NCBI RefSeq assembly: GCF_050947875.1
Contig: NC_134570.1
Coordinates: 229,261,265-229,325,264 of the forward strand
Direction of reading: 5' to 3'
DNA length: 64,000 nt
DNA from: Dermacentor variabilis
Taxonomy: Eukaryota; Arthropoda; Arachnida; Ixodida; Ixodidae
Made by a program: the position numbers and the translations under genes. The notes under the pieces are model-generated. The model did no database searches and was not told the origin of the DNA. It worked only from the letters and a program-made list of their open reading frames with translations. Below are positions 44,061-55,348 of the stretch, in pieces; the first letter of the stretch is position 1, and each line of letters starts with the position of its first letter.

Positions 44061-46665
44061 ATGAAGGGGCCCGCATTACACAGCTTCGCAGTTCATCCTT
44101 CTTCACACAGTGAAGGGGCACTGAATGTTTTTATCTTGAGACATCATACGTCACCGACAAATCAAAAGCGCGCGTTTAATTCCGAGTTATAGCTATCTCC
44201 TGATACGCAACTGATTGAGCTAGTAGAGAAGTGGCCAAATACCACTGGCTTCGATTGCAGGAACAGGCCTTGTTTTCGAACCAAACTTGGCAGAATAGCC
44301 AATGCATGGAAGAGGGCGCGCATTACTTTGCAGGTTGCCTATTTATTGAAATGAGAATTATAACGGGCAGTGTGAACTTTTGAAAAAAAGTATTTTTGGC
44401 GAGTTACCCATGCTTTTCAAGCCCCTTCTTTTTTTTGTCTGATTTGGAAGACAGTGCAGTTTCTAAATGTCGGCAGTATGTGCTGCACTCAATGTAGGTA
44501 TGCTAAAATGTAGGAGCGCGTGCGGTTTTCCCGATGCCCATATCCACGAACCGTGAGAGACAGAGGGATTTTTTTAGAAGAAAAACGGAGAGATCGACCT
44601 GAGCTGATGTGCTATAATCTGCTACTCTGCACCGGTAAAGAGTTTGCCTGGAAGCATCAGGCTAAAGGAGCCAGGGGAGAGCAAATGCTGGTACAGGTGC
44701 GCGGTTATTATCGTTCAAATTCCTGTGACATCTCGTCGCTGCCATACCAGAGACAGTGTATGCAGTCTTTGTTTAGTTTTACAGAACAAGCAGAAAACGA
44801 AGGTAAGGAAGGTACTGCTGACCGCATTTTAGCTGTCTAGTTACATCTTCTGACACCTGAATGGCAGTCAGCATTGCGGGTAGTGCTGAGGGCCAAGACA
44901 AAAGAGAGGGTAGAGAATATAGAGTAGGAAGAGATGTGTGTACATACCACACAATGAGGTAAACATCCAAAGCAATAGTTCCCTTCTGTTGACACTTCGG
45001 CGAAGTGTCTGCAAGCCCCAACCCGCACACCGGCACCGCTTAGCTGATGTAGAACAGCCGGGATTCGAGGTCCGATTTTTCTAAAAGGGTTAGCACACTT
45101 TAGTTGCATATTGAAACTACCGTAGTGCCTCCTGGCCTGGTCACACTGTCCACTCGAAACGACTGCTGCAACAGTACAGGAATAGCTATTAACAGAAAAA
45201 TTGCGCATTGATAATTTAATGGGGCCCTTCAATATGCTAAGCGAGATAAGTGTGAGAAACTATAAGGAGGAAGTATTTGGGCACGTTGCGAGATATTCCC
45301 AGTCTTCATGCCGTCAGCGTCACACTAACGCCGTCGTCATCTTCTGAATGCAGCAGTTAGCATGCACGCATTCGCGTCACACACCCGCAATTGTTTGACG
45401 TATACAAAAGCGTCGGTCCATCTGGTGAGGCTTTGCAGAACCCGGTATCGCGTAGAATACCTAGCTGCCTGCAAAACGCGTCACATAACATTGATTGTCA
45501 CGGAACATGGATTCTTCAAGATAATTTCCTTCCGCATGGAAGAATATTGGAAGTATCTTAAGCTAATAGAGTGATACATTTTATTCTGCTATAAGTCAAC
45601 AAGTCTCACGACGAGACAAATATTTAAGCACGGACACAGCCAGGTGTAATGCTAGTCCTTTTTTTAAGCATACTACCCGAGTCCATTAAACACGTTTTGT
45701 TCAATGATGGCACGCAGCCTGAGGGCCTGCTCTGGGAAAGTCAATTTGACTCGACAAAAACAAAGCAACAAATGAAAAAGTCAGTGAGAATCTGAGGAAA
45801 GCTAGTATAACAGAAGACAAATAACGTGTGCCCATACAAAACAAAATAATAAAAATGAAGGAATAGAAGCTGATACCATCCGCAATTATGCTCTTGGTTA
45901 GATGTTACAGCACATTCACTTCGAAAAGGCGCTTCTTTCTGGTTCAATCCTTGAACCAGGACTAATTTTTGCCAAGACAGGAGGGAGAGAAAAAAAGATG
46001 CAGACAAAGGCAGGAAGGTTAATCAGAGCTAGTTCCATGTTGCTACCCTGCAAGGGGGAAGGGAAAATAAAAAAAGAAAGGATGCAGAAGACGAGATAGA
46101 GAAGAGATTGGAAACTCAGATGGGGGCATTTGTAACTGGATGAAGCACTACAACATTTCTGTTTGGCAAAGGAATTTTAGTGCTTCAAAGTTTATGGTCG
46201 TAGTTTATATTTGATAAGACGCACGGGTTTATAACTGCTACCGTATAATAACAACAAAGGAAATAAGAAATAACAAACTAAGCAAAGCACTTCAGTATCT
46301 GCTCGTCCGGTAAGAATATGGTCATGGTGTCTACAAACACTCTAAGCAGAAACGTCTAGGCGAACAATTACCCTGACGCGTTCTTACGTTTCCAGGTTCA
46401 GTTGAAGTTGTAACAGTGACCAAATTGAGACATTGAAATGCACAACTGAGGCTACGTCATACTTCGAAACAGTCTGGAGAGCAATCGTTAGTCACAGTTT
46501 TATGTAATTATGCATAACAGGAATTGCGATCAGCTATTTCTTTTTCGCATTTGAATTTATGCTGATGCAAAATTAACATGACGGGCGAGAGATGCAAACA
46601 CAGTGTTTGATAAAACTTCAATAACCAAGGTTAAATTGCCTTGGACATGCTTGCTGGCGTTTTAA
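44061..46665. other. No gene recognised
   Basis: Intronic sequence of mixed composition. 45970-46120 (purine-rich, gacaggagggag...gggaagggaaaa) resembles a dispersed tick repeat from memory only. The remainder shows no domain, RNA gene or terminal repeat. Confidence 0.45.
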
Positions 46666-46744
46666 TAGGTGGATCTATCTTTGTCAGAGACGGGTGACAT
46701 TCCAAACATGACAAGGCCGTCTCTGACAAACATAGGCCCACCTA
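46666..46744. repeat. Imperfect 28-bp inverted repeat
   Basis: 'taggtggatctatctttgtc' onward to 46693 pairs with 46717-46744 (ending cataggcccaccta) with about four mismatches around a 23-bp loop. It is followed by 'tcgaaacgtcg'. Possibly a terminal part of a Penelope-like element. Confidence 0.75.
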
Positions 46745-46978
46745 TCGAAACGTCGTCGAGCCTGTCTGGGGCACTTTAATCTCTGTTCGGCAGCTTCTAT
46801 CCTGCTATTTATGATTATGGCGATGCTCTTGTAATGACGTCCGATAGCTCCTATAGCAGTATAGCCAAGTGATTCATTTTATCTGTCAAAACCTTTAGGT
46901 TTTGGAGAAAAAGCCACAGGCACTTCCGTCACTACTTTGCCAGTGCTGTTTGCTCGCCAACCCGCCATTTCTTCGCAG

Positions 46979-47109
46979 GCTTCATGGCTAACCAGTTCAC
47001 CGTGCGGGGTAAAGAGCGCTGGTCGACGTCGAAGGCGTTTGTGTTGCCCATCTCTGGCAAGAAGGGACGCAAAAACCTCCACGTGTCGATATTCTCCAAG
47101 GTCACAAAG
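46979..47109 (+). CDS. GMC oxidoreductase, internal exon c
   Basis: A short exon of 131 bp that no long open frame reveals. It begins after cttcgcag and completes the split Gly codon from the GC-donor exon. It encodes FMANQFTVRGKERWSTSKAF, then VLPISGKKGRKNLHV and SIFSKVTK, and ends AAG|gtcagt (phase 0). The family pattern at this place is RWS-x-x-x-AF...R-x-NLHV...VTKI, which fits residue for residue. The following exon supplies ILFDG... The four exons together form one continuous GMC segment. Confidence 0.92.
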
Positions 47110-47608
47110 GTCAGTAATAGCCTTTTGAGTTCGTTATTTTAGTGGCAGACGAAAATAATTTATCGTTTCACGAAAAACATGTTAGTACTCCTAAGCGTTC
47201 CGCCAACCCGTTCGAGTTTGTTTGAGAAGAAAATTCACATTCCGCACGGAGGAGCACTAGGACAGAACCGAAGGCGGTCGCCACCGCCGTACTCTCCCGA
47301 TTGCACGGCCCAGACTACCGGTCCCGCTTGCCCACGTGCTGTTTGTTGGAGGTTACATGGCCGAGGAGGGTGTGAAGGAAGCGTGCGACAGTGATCAGAG
47401 AAGGCTGGTGATTTGATGCACGCTCTCTATACCGCGCACCAAATGTTGAAGGTCACGTGATGATGTCCGCGCTGCTCATGTAACTGAGCGCATACGCCGC
47501 CCGTGCGCTGTCCTTCGAGGTCACCTGATCCATGGGTTCCAGGGCCATACAGGAAAGAAAACACCAAGAGGGATGCACGTGACCAGTGTGTTAGGAGGGA
47601 GTATGACG
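47110..47608. other. Intronic sequence, no gene recognised
   Basis: GMC intron 3 between exon c and the RTE insertion. No coding signal is seen. Confidence 0.5.
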
Positions 47609-49584
47609 TCGTCATCATCATCAGCCTGTTTACGCCCACTGCAGGGCAAAGGCCTCTCCCATACTTCTCCAAATACCCCGGTCATGTACTAATTGTGGCC
47701 ATGTTGTCCCTGCAAACTTTTTAATCTCATCCGCCCACCTAACTTTCTGCCGCCCTCTGCTACGCTTCCCTTCCCTTGGAATCCATTCCGTAACTCTTAA
47801 TGACCATCGGTTATCTTCCCTCCTCATTACGTGTCCTGCCCATGCCCATTTCTTTTTCTTGATTTCAACTAAGATATCATTAACTCACGTTTGTTCCCTC
47901 ACCCAATCAGCTCTTTTCTTTTCCCTTAACGTTACACCTATTATTCTTCTTTCCATAGCTCGTTACGTCGTCCTCAATTTAAGTAGAACCCTTTTCGTAA
48001 GCCTCCAGGTTTCTGCCCCGTACGTGAGTACTGGTGAGATACAGCTGTTATAAACTTTTCTCTTAGGGGATCATGGCAACCTGGTGTTCATGATCTGAGA
48101 ATGCCTGCCAAACGCGCCCCAGCCCATTCTAATTCTGATTATTTCAGTCTCATGATCTGGATCCGCAGTCACTGCCTGTCCTAAGTAGATGTATTCCCCT
48201 ACCACTTCCTTTGTCTCGCTACCTATCGTAAACTGCTGTTCTCTTCCGAGACTGTTAAACATTACTTTAGTTTTCTGCAAATTAATTTTCAGACCCACCC
48301 TTCGGCTTTGCCTCTCCAGGTCAGTGAGCATGCATTGCAGCTGTTCCCCTGAGTTACTAAGCAAGGCAATATCATCAGCGCAGCCTTATCCCCAATTCTT
48401 CCCAATCCAGGTCTCTTAATACCTCCTGTAAACAAGCTGTGAATAGCATTGGGGAGATCGTATCTCCATGCCTGACGCCTTTCTTTATTGGGATTTTGTT
48501 GCTTTCTTTATGGAGCACTACGGTGGCTGTGGAGCTGCTATAGATATCTTCCAGTATTTTTACATACGGCTCGTCTATACCCTGATTCCGTAATGCCTCA
48601 ATGACTGCTGAGGTTTCGACTGAATCAAACGCTTTCTCGTAATCAATGAAAGCTATATATAAGGGTTGGTTATATTCTGCACATTTTTCTATCACCTGAT
48701 TGATAGTGTGAATATGGTCTATTGTTGAGTAGCCTTTGCGGAATCCTGCCTGGTCCTTTGGTTGACGGAAGTCTAAGGCGTTCCTGATTCTATTTGCAAT
48801 TACCTTAGTAAATACTTTGTAGGCAACGGACAGTAAGCTGATAGGTCTATAAGTTTTCAAGTCTTTGGCGTCCCCTTTCTTATGGATTAGGATTATGTTA
48901 GCGTTTTTCCAAGATTCCGGTAGGCTCGAAGTCATGAGGCATTGCATATACAGGGTGGACAGTTTCTCTAGAACAATCTGCCCACCATCCTTCAACAAAT
49001 ATGCTGTTACCTGATACTCCCCAGCTGCCTTCCCCTTTGCGTACCTCCCAAGGCTTTCTTTACTTCTTCCGGCGTTACCTGTGGGATTTCAAATTCCTCT
49101 AGACTATTCTTTCTTCCATCATCGTCGTGGGTGCCACTGGTACTGTATAAATCTCTATAGAACTTCTCAGCCACTTGCACTATCTCATCCATATTAGTAA
49201 TGATATTGCCGCCTTTGTCTCTTAACGCATACATCTGATTCTTGCCAATTCCTAGTTTTTTCTTTACTGCTTTTAGGCTTCCTCCGTTCCTGAGAGCATG
49301 TTCAATTCTATCCATATTATACTTTCTTATGTCAGCTGTCTTACGCTTGTTGATTAACTTCGAAAGTTCTGCCAGTTCTATTCTAGCTGTAGGGTTAGAG
49401 GCTTTCATACATTGGCGTTTCTTGATCAGATCTTTCGTCTCCTTCGATAGCTTACTGGTATCCTGTCTAACGGAGTTACCACCCGCTTGTATGGCACACT
49501 CCTTAATGATGCCCACCAGATTGTCATTCATTGTTTCAACACTAAGGTCCTCTTCCTGAGTTAAAGCCGAATATCTGTTCTGTA
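47609..49584 (-). mobile_element. RTE-type LINE copy D, 3' portion
   Basis: The minus strand, with frame breaks, encodes RTE residues from about 340 to the C-terminus. Clean stretches are 49531-49007 and 48998-48375 (RT up to the region before FADD), then 48364-48071 and 47827-47630 (C-terminus). It ends in a short cat-repeat (47609-47622). A small deletion near 48380 removes the segment between 'WEELGI' and 'DIALLSNSG', including part of the catalytic box. At 49584 it is interrupted by copy E and continues at 50654. Confidence 0.85.
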
Positions 49585-50653
49585 TTCTGTCGAAACCTCA
49601 GCAGTCATGCAGGCATTACGGAATCATGGTGTAGACGAGCTGTATGTAAAAATACTGAAAGATATCTATAGCGGCTCCACAGCCACCGTAGTCCTCCATA
49701 AAGCAAGCAACAAAATCCCAATAAAGAAAGGCGTCAGGCAGGGAGATACGATATCTCTAATCCTATTCACAGCGTGTTTACAGGAGGTATTCAGAGACCT
49801 GGATTGGGAAGAATTGGGGATAAAAGTTAATGGAGAATACCTTAGTAACTTGCGATTCGCTTATGATATTGCCTTGCTTAGTAACTCAGGGGACCAATTG
49901 CAATGCACGCTCACTGACCTGGAGAAGCAAAGCAGAAGAGTGGGTCTAGAAATTAATCTGCAGAAAACTAAAGTAATGCTTAACAGTCTTGGAAGAGAAC
50001 AGCAATTTACAATAGGCAGCGAGGCACTGGAAGTCGTAAGGGAATACATCTACTTAGGGCAGGTAGTGACGGCGGATCCGGATCATGAGACGGAAATAAT
50101 CAGAAGAATAAGAATGGGCTGGGGTGCGTTTGGCAGGCATTCTCAGATCATGAACAGCAGGTTGCCATTATCCCTCAAGAGAAAAGTATATAATAGCTGT
50201 GTCTTACCAGTACTCACCTACGGGGCAGAAACCTGGAGGCTTACGAAAAGGGCTCCACTCAAATTGAGGACGACGCAACGAGCTATGGAAAGAAGAATGA
50301 TAGGTGTAACGTTAAGGGATAAGAAAAGAGCAGATTGGGTGAGGGAACAAAAGCGAGTTAATGACATCTTAGTTGAAATCAAGAAAAAGAAATGGGCATG
50401 GGCAGGACATGTAATGAGGAGGGAAGATAACCGATGGTCATTAAGGGTTACGACTGGATCCCAAGGGAAGGGAAGCGTAGCAGGGGGCGGCAGAAAGTTA
50501 GGTGGGCGGATGAGATTAAGAAGTTTGCAGGAATGGCATGGCCACAATTAGTACATGACCGGGGTTGTTGGGGAAGTATGGGAGGGGCCTTTGCCCTGCA
50601 GTGGGCGTAACCAGGCTGATGATGATGACGATGATGATGATGATGATGATCTT
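49585..50653 (+). mobile_element. RTE-type LINE copy E, inserted in opposite orientation in copy D
   Basis: 5'-truncated at 'ttctgtcgaaacctcagc' and ending in (GAT)n at about 50619-50650. It is flanked by 'ttctgta' at 49578-49584 and 50654-50660. The plus strand encodes a 314-codon stretch (49607-50551) with 'GVRQGDTISLILF' and 'FAYDIALL', where the catalytic FADD has lost one Asp (FAYD). A frameshift lies near 50452. It is inactive. Confidence 0.88.
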
Positions 50654-51262
50654 TTCTGTAGCTTGATCTGGAATTCCTCTATTTTCCCTCTTACCGCTAA
50701 GTCATTGATCGGCTTGTTATGTACCAGTTTCTTCCGTTCCCTCCTCAGGTCTAGGCTAATTCGAGTTCTTACCATCCTATGGTCACTGCAGCGCACCTTG
50801 CTGAGCACGTCCACATCATGTATGAAGCCAGGGTTAGCGCAGACTATGAAGTCTATTTCATTTCTAGTGCCGCCGTTCGGGCTCCTCCACGTCCACTTTC
50901 GGCTATCCCGCATGCGGAAGAAGGTATTCATTATCCGCATATTTTCTGTTCCGCAAACTCTACTAATAACTCTCCCCTGCTATTCCTAGTGCCTATGCCA
51001 TATTCCCCCACTGCCCTGTCTCCAGCCTGCTTCTTGCCTACCTTGGCGTTGAAGTCGCCCATTAGTATAGTGTATTTTGTTTTCACTTTACGCATCGCCG
51101 ATTCCACGTCTTCATAGAAGCTTTCGACTTCCTGGTCATCATGACTGGATGTAGGGGCGTAGACCTGTACAACCTTCATTTTGTACCTCTTATTAAGTTT
51201 CACAAGACCTGCCACCCTCTCGTTAATGATATAGAATTCCTATATTTTATCAGCTATATGAC
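50654..51262 (-). mobile_element. RTE-type LINE copy D, 5' portion (endonuclease)
   Basis: Continues copy D beyond the insertion of copy E. The minus strand reads endonuclease motifs: 'VAGLVKLNKRYKM', 'TILMGDFNAKVG' (GDFN kept) and, after a frame break at 50940, 'RKWTWRSPNG', 'NEIDFIVC' and 'CSDHRMV'. It is truncated at about 51262, so the ORF start and 5' region are lost. Confidence 0.88.
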
Positions 51263-52100
51263 GTAAGGCATCAATGACGTAAGGCATAAATATTGCCCAA
51301 GGTCAATATCCTCTGACACGATTGTCTTCTTGCTGTTGCTAAGGGAGCCATGGCGAATGCGCGCATCACGCCTTGAACTATGGGGACCGTACGTGGTTGG
51401 TTCGTGGTGCGTTGAGTGCCGCTGGCCACTGGAGCTTTCTCCCGCACGGGCCGCTCGCTTTCTGCTCGCCACCTTTGACGCGTGCTCGGCTTCGATACCC
51501 AGAAACATTGCTGCCGTTGCAATGGCAACCCAGTAGCTCCACATCTTCTGCGCAATGGAGGCTATAGCAATACTAGAAGCAGGCTTCTCTGCACTGTTCG
51601 GTAGCCAGCAGAGGCCAGGCTTGCAAAGAACAAGTACGTAATAAGGATGAAATCACAGCAACGACAGCAACAACGCATCATGCAGTCCTGCTGTATTTCC
51701 ACTTTTAGGGTAGCGTTCTTTACACGAGAATACGTAATAGTTTTCTGCCATTGTCCAAAGAAAGGGCGCACACCCTCGACTTGTTCTTTATTTATATTAA
51801 CTGAAATAGCTGTCTGTACTTAGTATTCTGGAATAAATTTAGAACAGTTGAACAGTCAGCTATGAAATATAACGAATAAATTCTCTTGTTTTTATCTATG
51901 TTAATTTTATTTTCTTGTGCCATCCTTTTAAAACCTTTCTGTCCCCTCTCCATGGCATGCAGCATGTTAGCGACACGTGTAGTTATCTTTATCGGGCGAC
52001 CACATTTCGCCGCCTAACAAATGTAACCGCACAGCGCGGGACGCGCCTGCATGTATCCGAAGTTTTTGGAAAGTTATCGATGCTTTTACCCGGCTGTCTG
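51263..52100. other. Intronic sequence, no gene recognised
   Basis: No domain or RNA gene visible. Confidence 0.5.
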
Positions 52101-52390
52101 TTGTCGCCGAACCTTGTGTTATCTGATTTCATCGCGTGACGCGAATGGTGTAGAACTTTGTGGAAGGCACGCGGGTCCGAGCGATTAGTCTGGAACATTC
52201 GACGACTGCTGTATAAAAGCCGACACGCTTGACCCGCTGATCAGATTTTCGACGATCGCCGACTGTGTTCGCCGCTCTCGTTGTGCTTTAACTGTAGCCT
52301 GTTTTGTGGGCACAGGTTCGCCCAATAAAAGCTAGTTTTTGCCTTTCACAGTATTGCTACTGTGTTCTTTGACGTCACGACCACGTGACA
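52100..52390 (+). repeat. Probable solo LTR (Gypsy-type) with TATA box and poly(A) signal
   Basis: Contains 'gctgtataaaagccgacacg' (TATA at about 52211-52219) and, about 110 bp downstream, 'gttcgcccaataaaagctag' (52315-52334). It ends 'cacgtgaca' at 52388. A related sequence ('agttcgcccaatgtaaa', 55128) lies at the presumed R/U5 of the second Gypsy element. The 5' boundary is not established, and no internal region adjoins it. Confidence 0.5.
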
Positions 52391-53707
52391 ATACTTTAAT
52401 GCCTAAAAGCCGCTTTAAATTTATGTAAGTGCACACAGGCTGTATGTCTCTATCCGTTTCCCAGGTCGTTGTACTATTAGATGGTTTTACAGCGAAGCTG
52501 TCTATGGCTAAGCTCCGGAAAAATCGTGGCGGCGAACAGAAAACGCCTTGTGGCAAAACCAACTTTCTCGCGAATCCTCTGTAGCTCTCAATCTAATATA
52601 GGTACCTTGGAAAAAAAGTCATAGTGAATTTGGCAGCTAAGACGACTCTAGCATTACGTCGAGTTTTGTTTACTTTTCATCATTACGTGGTTCACAGTGA
52701 AGTCGTACATATTGTGGCATTCCCGTCTGCTGTCGCTACATGGGCTTCTACAGGAGGGAAACGGACAGCCCCGTGTTTTTCCGCTAAACTAAAGTTATTT
52801 AATCATTCCACGTTTTATTCAGTTAATTGACTGTCAAGTAGGCTCAATCGCAAATTACAAGCAAACGTATTTTATTTCGTGCACCCCTTTGGTCTGCGCC
52901 CCGGTCAACGCATATCGTCGGTCGCGTCGAGGCTCGGTTTGCCGGCGACCTGCGTCTAAACTTCGCTCCGCCGGCAACAACAGTGGCGTTGTAAAAGCCG
53001 GTAGCTCTGCGTACGTATGACGCAGTTCGTGACGCAGTGCGTGCCTGATAAGGAGACCAAGGGAAATACGATTTCGCTGCACCGTTCGCTATGGGAAGGC
53101 CACGCGTGATCCGTGCGCCTGAAGAATTTCGGGCCGGCAAAAACGTGTGCGAACACAATTGGCGCCACCATAGCAGCTTCGCTGGTCAACCGCCCTCACC
53201 GGGTCGAATGGCTCCTCGATTTGTTTTTCGATTGCATGTTATCCGCTCCACTGACTGGCAGGTTATGATGGTAACGAACCCAGACCGTCACCAAAATCAA
53301 TACCTAAAGGAGGAATAAATGGACGTAGAATATAATTGGAAAGTAAATTACGGCATTGCCGTTCATAACTTTCACGTGACGCCGTGCACCGCGCCGCCAT
53401 GCCCTCGCACAGTGCCAGTGCACGAGCATGGCGGCTACGATGACACCAGTGCGAGCCTTTACACTACAATGGGGCTTCTTGCTCTCGTGACACCTAGAGA
53501 TCTAAAAATGACCACGTGTACAACCTCTAACCGTCGGCGATAACAGCTGTTTGAGTTTCAGGCGCCTCTCTCTCTCCCTTATTGCTGAGAACTAACAGCT
53601 GCGCTGAGCATGCATCACCGAATATGATAAGATCAATGCACCTTCATTATCTGTCTTAAAGTCCCTGCTGTTTACGCTGCCCTGTGTACGTGTCCGCTGC
53701 GGCGCAG
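52391..53707. other. Intronic sequence, no gene recognised
   Basis: Includes a GC-rich patch (about 52870-53230) with short open frames but no recognisable protein. Confidence 0.5.
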
Positions 53708-53875
53708 ATCCTGTTCGACGGAATGCGAGCGGTGGGCGTCACCTTCAAGAAGAACCAGCGCAAGCACACTGTTCGCGCAGCCAAGGAAATTATCATATCT
53801 GCAGGGGTCATCAACTCACCCAAGCTGCTCATGCTGTCGGGCGTTGGACCAAAGAAGCACCTCGAAGAGATGAAC
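53708..53875 (+). CDS. GMC oxidoreductase, internal exon d
   Basis: A 168-bp exon (phase 0 to 0) after gcggcgcag. It encodes ILFDGMRAVGVTFKKNQRKH, TVRAAKEIIISAGV, INSPKLLMLSGVGPKKHLEE and MN, and ends AAC|gtgcgt. It contains the second GMC signature (GVINSPKLLMLSGVG), which contacts FAD. It continues exon c directly. The downstream exons (with the catalytic His of the C-terminal domain) were not found before the window ends. Confidence 0.93.
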
Positions 53876-54184
53876 GTGCGTTTACTCCTTCTGTGACTTT
53901 ATTGCAGAGCTCATGTTCACCTGTAAAGGCTAGAGCAAAGGTTGGTTTGATTTCGGTTATCTCGCGCGTGTCAGTTGAAAATACTTAAAAGGCTGGTTAT
54001 CGTGGCCTAGCACTATTCAAGCAGTACATCTCTCCGTGCGGTGAATTTCTGTTTCAAAAAGCCACGATCTGCGTTGGACTAGGAATTTTTAACCACTTTT
54101 TTGTTTATTCATTATTTTCGACAATACATAGAATTGCCCCTGGGTCAAGACAAAAGGAGGTTACTGGGCTCTTGACAAATGCGA

Positions 54185-54310
54185 ATAGACTTTTGGTGGT
54201 TCTTCAACGTGGGGACGTAAATCTAAGTATACGAGGATCTTTAAATTTAAATCGAAAAGCAGCTGCCACGGCCGGATCCGTGACCTCCGGCTTGGCAACA
54301 AGACGCCGTA
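54185..54310 (-). mobile_element. Degenerate SINE fragment
   Basis: 'ggttcttcaacgtggggacg', 'taaatctaagtatacgagg' and 'gccacggccggatccgtgacctc' follow the order of the SINE body and the T-arm end of the head. The tRNA-like 5' end is eroded. Confidence 0.55.
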
Positions 54311-54484
54311 TATTGTATAACTTTATTGCCAATCTCGCTCCATTTAGAGTTGTCTTAATGAGGTGTCATTTTTGCTGATACTGCGACACATCTCGCTCCT
54401 TTACAACGTATCGCCCACCTAAACGTCACGAAATGAACTGTACTTGAAGAGAAACTTGGGCGAGTTGGTGGTGATTTAAGTTTC

Positions 54485-54616
54485 GGAAATTAACAGCGCA
54501 AAACAGACGAGCACGAAGGAAAAGAAGAACACGACACTGGCGCTTCAGTTGTGGGTCAGTGCCAGTGTCGTGTTCTTCTTTTCGTTCGCCCTCGTCAATT
54601 TTGCGCTGTTAATTTC
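54485..54616. repeat. 57-bp inverted repeat (snapback)
   Basis: 'ggaaattaacagcgcaaaa'... (54485-54541) pairs with 54561-54616 (ending gcgctgttaatttcc) with about five mismatches around a 19-bp loop. It contains 'aaaagaagaacacgacac'. A similar phrase, 'aagaagaacacaaacgac', occurs at 33129 in the Penelope-like insert, so a Penelope terminal origin is plausible. Confidence 0.85.
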
Positions 54617-55120
54617 CTAAACATCCCGGTTTAACATCCCGACGTATGCAAGCCACTTCCTTCAGTCCTTTCGGTATGTTGTCTAGTTGCCCCTTGTACA
54701 ACCATTCCACGAACATCAGCGGACGCACCCTGGCTGCTGTTCTAGAGGAAAAAAATATTTGCTTAAACTCGTCCACTACAACGGCGTCTAGGCAGCGTCT
54801 GTTCAGCACATATGCGCCTGTTTTCAGGCTGAATCAGGCACGTACCCAGGGGGGACGCCCCCCCCCCCCAGGCCCGCCCAGGCCACCACTCTTCACACAC
54901 ATTCCTAAAGCGCCGACAAATCAATCTAGTCGATGGGCAACATTTTGCTGCCTTTTACAGCGAAAGCTGTATATGACTAACCTTCCGTAGTTGTTTTTTT
55001 CGGCTTCAGTCAAGAGAAAAGAATCATTATGTGGGTCGATTTTGGTGATAGTGAAGAAAGGGTGCAAACTCAATGGCACGTACCCCTGTGGGTTTGGGAA
55101 CCTCTCCCTTAGCTGCTTGT
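54617..55120. other. Repeat-like sequence, no gene recognised
   Basis: 'ggcacgtaccc' occurs at 54837 and again at 55074 as direct repeats bounding about 240 bp with an 11-14 C/G run (54853-54880). The minus strand of 54809-54609 has an open 66-codon stretch of unknown identity. Confidence 0.4.
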
Positions 55121-55348
55121 CGGGCGCAAGTTCGCCCAATGTAAAGTGATTACAGTACCGTCACTCAACTGTGCGTTGCAGTTCTGGTGGAGGTGCGGGG
55201 TATGATTTCAAGCCCCTCTCGAGTCATAGAAAGGAGCCCGGACTCACGGCGACTCTGACCCATCGAGTTGACTCCTGTTCACCAACGCAGCAGTCGTCAC
55301 CTACGTGGTGAGCCCCCCTGACCCCCCCCTCCCCCGAGTTTTTTCCCT

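Noticed and set aside
43117..44121. 334-codon minus-strand ORF (and 226-codon plus-strand ORF) as a repeat protein gene
   Set aside because: Both follow from a 78-bp tandem repeat lacking stops in several frames. There is no supporting start context, domain or composition.
53662..53707. Alternative upstream start of GMC exon d (reading VYVSAAAQ)
   Set aside because: Exon c already supplies NLHVSIFSKVTK and ends in phase 0 at AAG|gtcagt, so the acceptor gcggcgcag before 53708 is required.
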